A stretch of 64,000 nucleotides of DNA, from NCBI RefSeq assembly GCF_016587355.1, contig NZ_BNJF01000001.1:3377721-3441720 (forward strand). Reading direction: 5' to 3'. The stretch comes from Ktedonospora formicarum. Its GTDB lineage: Bacteria > Chloroflexota > Ktedonobacteria > Ktedonobacterales > Ktedonobacteraceae. A program made the translations under genes and the position numbers. Positions 61,236 through 64,000 of this stretch are shown here, in pieces; the stretch's first letter is position 1; every line of letters begins with the position of its first letter. The notes beneath the pieces were generated by a model that worked only from the letters and a program-made list of their open reading frames with translations, was not told where the DNA came from and did no database searches.

Positions 61236-61922
61236 TTAAAGGATGACTGCTGTTTTTTCCATGCGCACGATCTGAGCGGGAGTATGACCGAGCCAGTGTT
61301 TGAGTGCTCGCGTCAAGTGAGGCTGATCGAAATAGCCCGCTTCCTCAACGGTATCGAGGATTGACACGCCTTGCTGTAGAAGTGTCCATGCCAGTTGCGC
61401 GCGCTGGAATTGCTGAATCTGCTTCTGGGTCAGACCAGTGGCGCGTAAGAAGCGATGGCGCAGTGTACGGTCGGCGACCTCCTGGGGTTGCCCCTGTAAG
61501 GCGGCTTTGACCACTGGATCAGATACAAGGATCTCTTTACGCACAAGCCACTCGACAAAGGTATCCGCGTTCTCATAGCTTGGATATTGCCAAGTGGAGC
61601 CATCCAGCCAGAAAGACTGGCTGGTCGCATCGGGTAGAGATTTTTCTGTATCGAGAAAGCTTTTCAAGGGGAGGCGGGGCATAAAGGCCCCAAGTCGGAA
61701 CTTGATCCAGAGTAGTTCCGCGCCTTCGGGATAAGAGAGGGGGGTAGCTATCGTCAGTGGCCCTACGATCCGTAGTTCTGCGCCGCCATTATAGCGTATC
61801 AGGACGAGGTGCCAGCAGCACTCGGCGGGGCGAATGGTCGTCGCGGCCCGCTCGGTGCGACCGTGTTTTACCTCTTCGACCAGTGGTGAGTCGGATAGTC
61901 GTACTATATGGCTAATACTCAT
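61236..61922 (-). CDS. AraC-family transcriptional regulator
   Basis: About 228 residues. The N-terminal part (about 1-120) resembles the sensing region of AraC regulators with a short DUF6597-like cupin fold (CCWHLVLIRYNGGAELRIVGPL). The C-terminal AraC HTH pair covers about 145-222 (RAQLAWTLLQQGVSILDTVEEAGYFDQPHLTRALKHWLGHTP). The ATG at 61922 follows AGGA by about 9 nt; the frame is open to 62123. It precedes the alpha/beta hydrolase gene on the same strand and may regulate it. Confidence 0.85.
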   Translation of the reverse strand: MSISHIVRLSDSPLVEEVKHGRTERAATTIRPAECCWHLVLIRYNGGAELRIVGPLTIATPLSYPEGAELLWIKFRLGAFMPRLPLKSFLDTEKSLPDATSQSFWLDGSTWQYPSYENADTFVEWLVRKEILVSDPVVKAALQGQPQEVADRTLRHRFLRATGLTQKQIQQFQRAQLAWTLLQQGVSILDTVEEAGYFDQPHLTRALKHWLGHTPAQIVRMEKTAVIL

Positions 61923-62171
61923 CTCTATTTTCCTCGTCCGCAATAATGCGCCAATGATCGTATTGTAACATGGATACGCGGTAGAGACTTCTCCTGGCTT
62001 GCTATAAAAGTATTCGCTAACGCCACCTGAGCGGCGTCCGGCTACGCCGCCATGTAGTTCTACTTCAAGCGGAGTGTGTATTGTGCCAAGCATGAGCGTA
62101 TCAGGTGGTTTGTGCTCAGGCAAATGAATGGCTTGGGATTGGTAGAAGGACCCTTCTGTTAGCTAGCTTCG

Positions 62172-62201
62172 TTGACACCGTCGATTTTTGGCGGCTATAA
62201 T
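62172..62201 (+). promoter_or_regulatory. Promoter of the citrate synthase gene
   Basis: Consensus TTGACA (62172-62177), an 18-nt spacer and consensus TATAAT (62196-62201). The best housekeeping-type promoter in the window, with a 5' UTR of about 125 nt. Confidence 0.93.
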
Positions 62202-62333
62202 TTAGCAGGTACCCATACTTTGTGAATCGAGCAAGGAGTGCCTGACCGCTTCATTGGGGAAGCGGAAGACGGTCCAATGGTTGGAACCACTCGGGCGTAT
62301 TCCACCAAAATATAGTTATGCGGAGGAATTGCA

Positions 62334-63452
62334 ATGACCACTGCGGGTCTGGAAGATGTTGTCGCGACAACATCGCGAATTTGCGATCTTGATGGAGAAC
62401 TTGGGAAATTAACCTATTATGGCGTAGATATTCACGATTTGGCGCAACATTCCAGTTTTGAGGAGACGGCATACCTGCTCTGGCACGGTAAATTGCCCAC
62501 GCAGGCGCAACTCGCGGAGACTGAGAGTGCGCTACATAGTAGCCGGGCTTTGCCGGGTCGCCTCATAGATCTGATGCACTTACTCCCCCCTTCTATGTCC
62601 CCGATGAATGTGCTACGCACTGTCATTTCCGCCCTGGTTGCCTTCGACTCCGACCCGAGCGACACATCCGCACCCGCCAACGAGCGACGCGCGATTCGTT
62701 TGACCGCCGTTCTACCAACGATTGTCATGGCCTGGAACCGTATTCGCGAGGGGCTTGCGCCCGTTGAGCCGCTTGACAACGGATCGCATGCCGCGAACAT
62801 CCTCTATCAGCTTACAGGAAAGCTGCCAGACGAGTATACCGCTCACGCTCTGGATATCGCCTTGATCCTGCATGCCGACCACGAATTGAATGCCTCCACC
62901 TTTGCCGCGCGCGTCACTGCCGGTACCAAAGCGGATATGTATGCTTCGGTCGTCTCTGCGCTGAGCGCGCTCTCTGGCCCTCTACATGGCGGAGCGAACG
63001 AACAAGTGATACGTATGCTGCATAAGATGAACGATATCAGCAAAGTTGAGCCTTACCTGGAGGACGCACTGGCTCGTAAGGAGCGTATCATGGGCTTTGG
63101 GCACCGGGTTTATCGTACGGAGGACCCGCGAGCAACGCACCTGCGCGCCATGTCAAAGGAGTTAGGTGAGCGAACAGGAGATTCACGCTGGTATGAGATG
63201 TCACAGGTTACAGAAGCGTACATCAAAGAGCATAAGCACCTGAATGCCAACGTTGACTTTTATTCCGCCTCGGTCTATTACATGATGGGTATTCCGATTG
63301 ACCTGGATACACCCATCTTTGCCTCTAGTCGGATCGCGGGCTGGACGGCACACATCCTTGAGCAATATGCCAATAATCGCCTGATCCGTCCCCGTGCCGA
63401 GTATGTGGGGCAGAAGGTTACCGAGTACACGCCAATTGATGAGCGGGGGTAA
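62334..63452 (+). CDS. Citrate synthase
   Basis: 372 residues, the length of the bacterial/archaeal dimeric type. It condenses acetyl-CoA with oxaloacetate. Catalytic regions are visible: GPLHGGANE (first His), MGFGHRVYRTEDPR (second His) and NVDFYSASVYYMMGIP (Asp). C-terminal signature SRIAGWTAHILEQ. 2-methylcitrate synthases share these motifs and cannot be excluded. GGAGG lies 8 nt before the ATG. A perfect palindrome follows. Confidence 0.95.
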   Translation: MTTAGLEDVVATTSRICDLDGELGKLTYYGVDIHDLAQHSSFEETAYLLWHGKLPTQAQLAETESALHSSRALPGRLIDLMHLLPPSMSPMNVLRTVISALVAFDSDPSDTSAPANERRAIRLTAVLPTIVMAWNRIREGLAPVEPLDNGSHAANILYQLTGKLPDEYTAHALDIALILHADHELNASTFAARVTAGTKADMYASVVSALSALSGPLHGGANEQVIRMLHKMNDISKVEPYLEDALARKERIMGFGHRVYRTEDPRATHLRAMSKELGERTGDSRWYEMSQVTEAYIKEHKHLNANVDFYSASVYYMMGIPIDLDTPIFASSRIAGWTAHILEQYANNRLIRPRAEYVGQKVTEYTPIDERG

Positions 63453-63459
63453 AACATGA

Positions 63460-63519
63460 ATAGCCAGAAGGGCGTATATAGTCGAGCTATAGCTCGACTA
63501 TATACGCCCTTCTGGCTAT
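63460..63519. terminator. Perfect 60-nt palindrome after citrate synthase
   Basis: Arms 63460-63489 and 63490-63519 are exact inverted copies with no spacer (30 bp). The gene after it is on the same strand, so it would act as an ordinary terminator, although no T-tract follows. Confidence 0.8.
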
Positions 63520-63541
63520 ATTCTGGGTGATTGGGGTGAAT

Positions 63542-64000
63542 ATGAATAGCGAGCAAATCGAAAAAAATTTAGCCTTATTGGCCCAAAAGATGGGTGAGCT
63601 TGGTATCACAGGTACAATTCTTCTCCTTGGAGGAGCGGTGATGGTGGCGATAGTGAAAAACCGCCCATCTACTCGTGATATAGACATTGTTGTGGCGACC
63701 AATGATGCCCAACAGTATCGTGCTATCAAACGCGCAATATCTCTCGTGGCACAGGAAAACCGCTTACCAGACGAATGGATGAACGATGATGTTACGCTTA
63801 TTGTTGACCAGATTCGTCATCCCCAGAAGCCGACTATATGGCGTGATTTTGGGAACCTGGTTGTATATGTTCCCGAATTAGAGTATATCCTTGCTTTGAA
63901 ATTGTTCGCTGCCCGCCCCAGGATGACCGGGATGTTCAAGCTCTTTTAGCCCAAGTTAATATTGATTCTCGCGCTCAGGCCTGGCAAATTGTGAAATCCT
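63542..64000 (+). CDS. Nucleotidyltransferase-fold protein (DUF6036-like), incomplete
   Basis: The N-terminal 120 residues resemble a MNT/AbiEii-type nucleotidyltransferase: LLLGGAVMVAIVKNRPSTRDIDIVV, with the G-G and D-x-D pattern, and LEYILALKLFAARP. The frame stops at 63949 but adding one C to the run at 63916-63919 gives QDDRDVQALLAQVNIDSRAQAW, running off the window. Similar proteins serve as antitoxin-linked or resistance nucleotidyltransferases. The next gene is not visible, so a toxin-antitoxin role cannot be judged. ATG at 63542 follows GGGGTGA. Confidence 0.7.

Overview
The window is bacterial chromosomal DNA of intermediate G+C content. Several gene families point to a Chloroflexota of the Ktedonobacteria type: a DUF4012 membrane protein, a sedolisin-like secreted protease, a tandem ClpP pair, Ino1-type inositol phosphate synthase, type 2 isopentenyl-diphosphate isomerase, an MptB-like polyprenol-dependent glycosyltransferase, many ECF sigma factors and GAF/PAS histidine kinases. 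This assignment is inferred from gene content only. No rRNA, CRISPR array, transposase or phage structural gene was recognised.

Layout. 0-7 kb: a GAF sensor kinase, a small zinc-ribbon protein, a candidate non-coding RNA with a strong terminator, a class II CPD photolyase, and an ECF sigma factor overlapping a membrane PQQ-propeller protein. 7-13 kb: a CHAT-like domain fused to a ClpC-type double AAA+ unfoldase, then a repeat-rich leader region and a secreted S53 protease. 13-20 kb: a CDF metal exporter with three C-terminal domains, a GAF-PAS kinase, two tRNA-Ser genes with clear promoter and terminator, a FliA/WhiG-type sigma factor and CsrA. 20-31 kb: Ino1, a sugar epimerase, a degenerate GGDEF plus MshEN-like protein, a Y-family polymerase homologue without catalytic acids, a DUF4012 protein, and a ClpP/ClpR-like pair. 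31-45 kb: amino-acid and cofactor metabolism (dipeptide epimerase, archaeal-type ornithine cyclodeaminase, DUF1611, MobA, Idi-2, PurB), a YcaQ-type glycosylase and a split membrane-anchored Cas4-like protein. 45-64 kb: L31, a diacylglycerol glycosyltransferase, DUF1385, phosphatases, HtrA, GH25 lysozyme, an ECF sigma/anti-sigma pair, a damaged AAA ATPase gene, AraC regulator, citrate synthase and a nucleotidyltransferase cut by the window edge.

Three patterns run across the window. (1) A dispersed leader element has arms resembling CTTATGCGAAAACC and GGTTTTCGxATAAGG, ends in a purine-rich Shine-Dalgarno-like stretch, and lies in the sense direction ahead of clpC-like, sedolisin, sigma-28, csrA and GGDEF-MshEN genes; it could be a structured 5' UTR element or a REP-like repeat. 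(2) Gene ends carry long, often perfect hairpins, up to 30 bp arms, each with a different sequence. (3) Six genes are broken by an apparent single-base deletion in a short G/C run; since every case is a deletion of the same kind, residual sequencing error is the likeliest cause, and the products are described as if intact.

The proteolysis genes form a theme: an unfoldase with a probably inactive CHAT domain, one active-looking ClpP and one ClpP lacking the catalytic serine, an HtrA and a secreted S53 protease.
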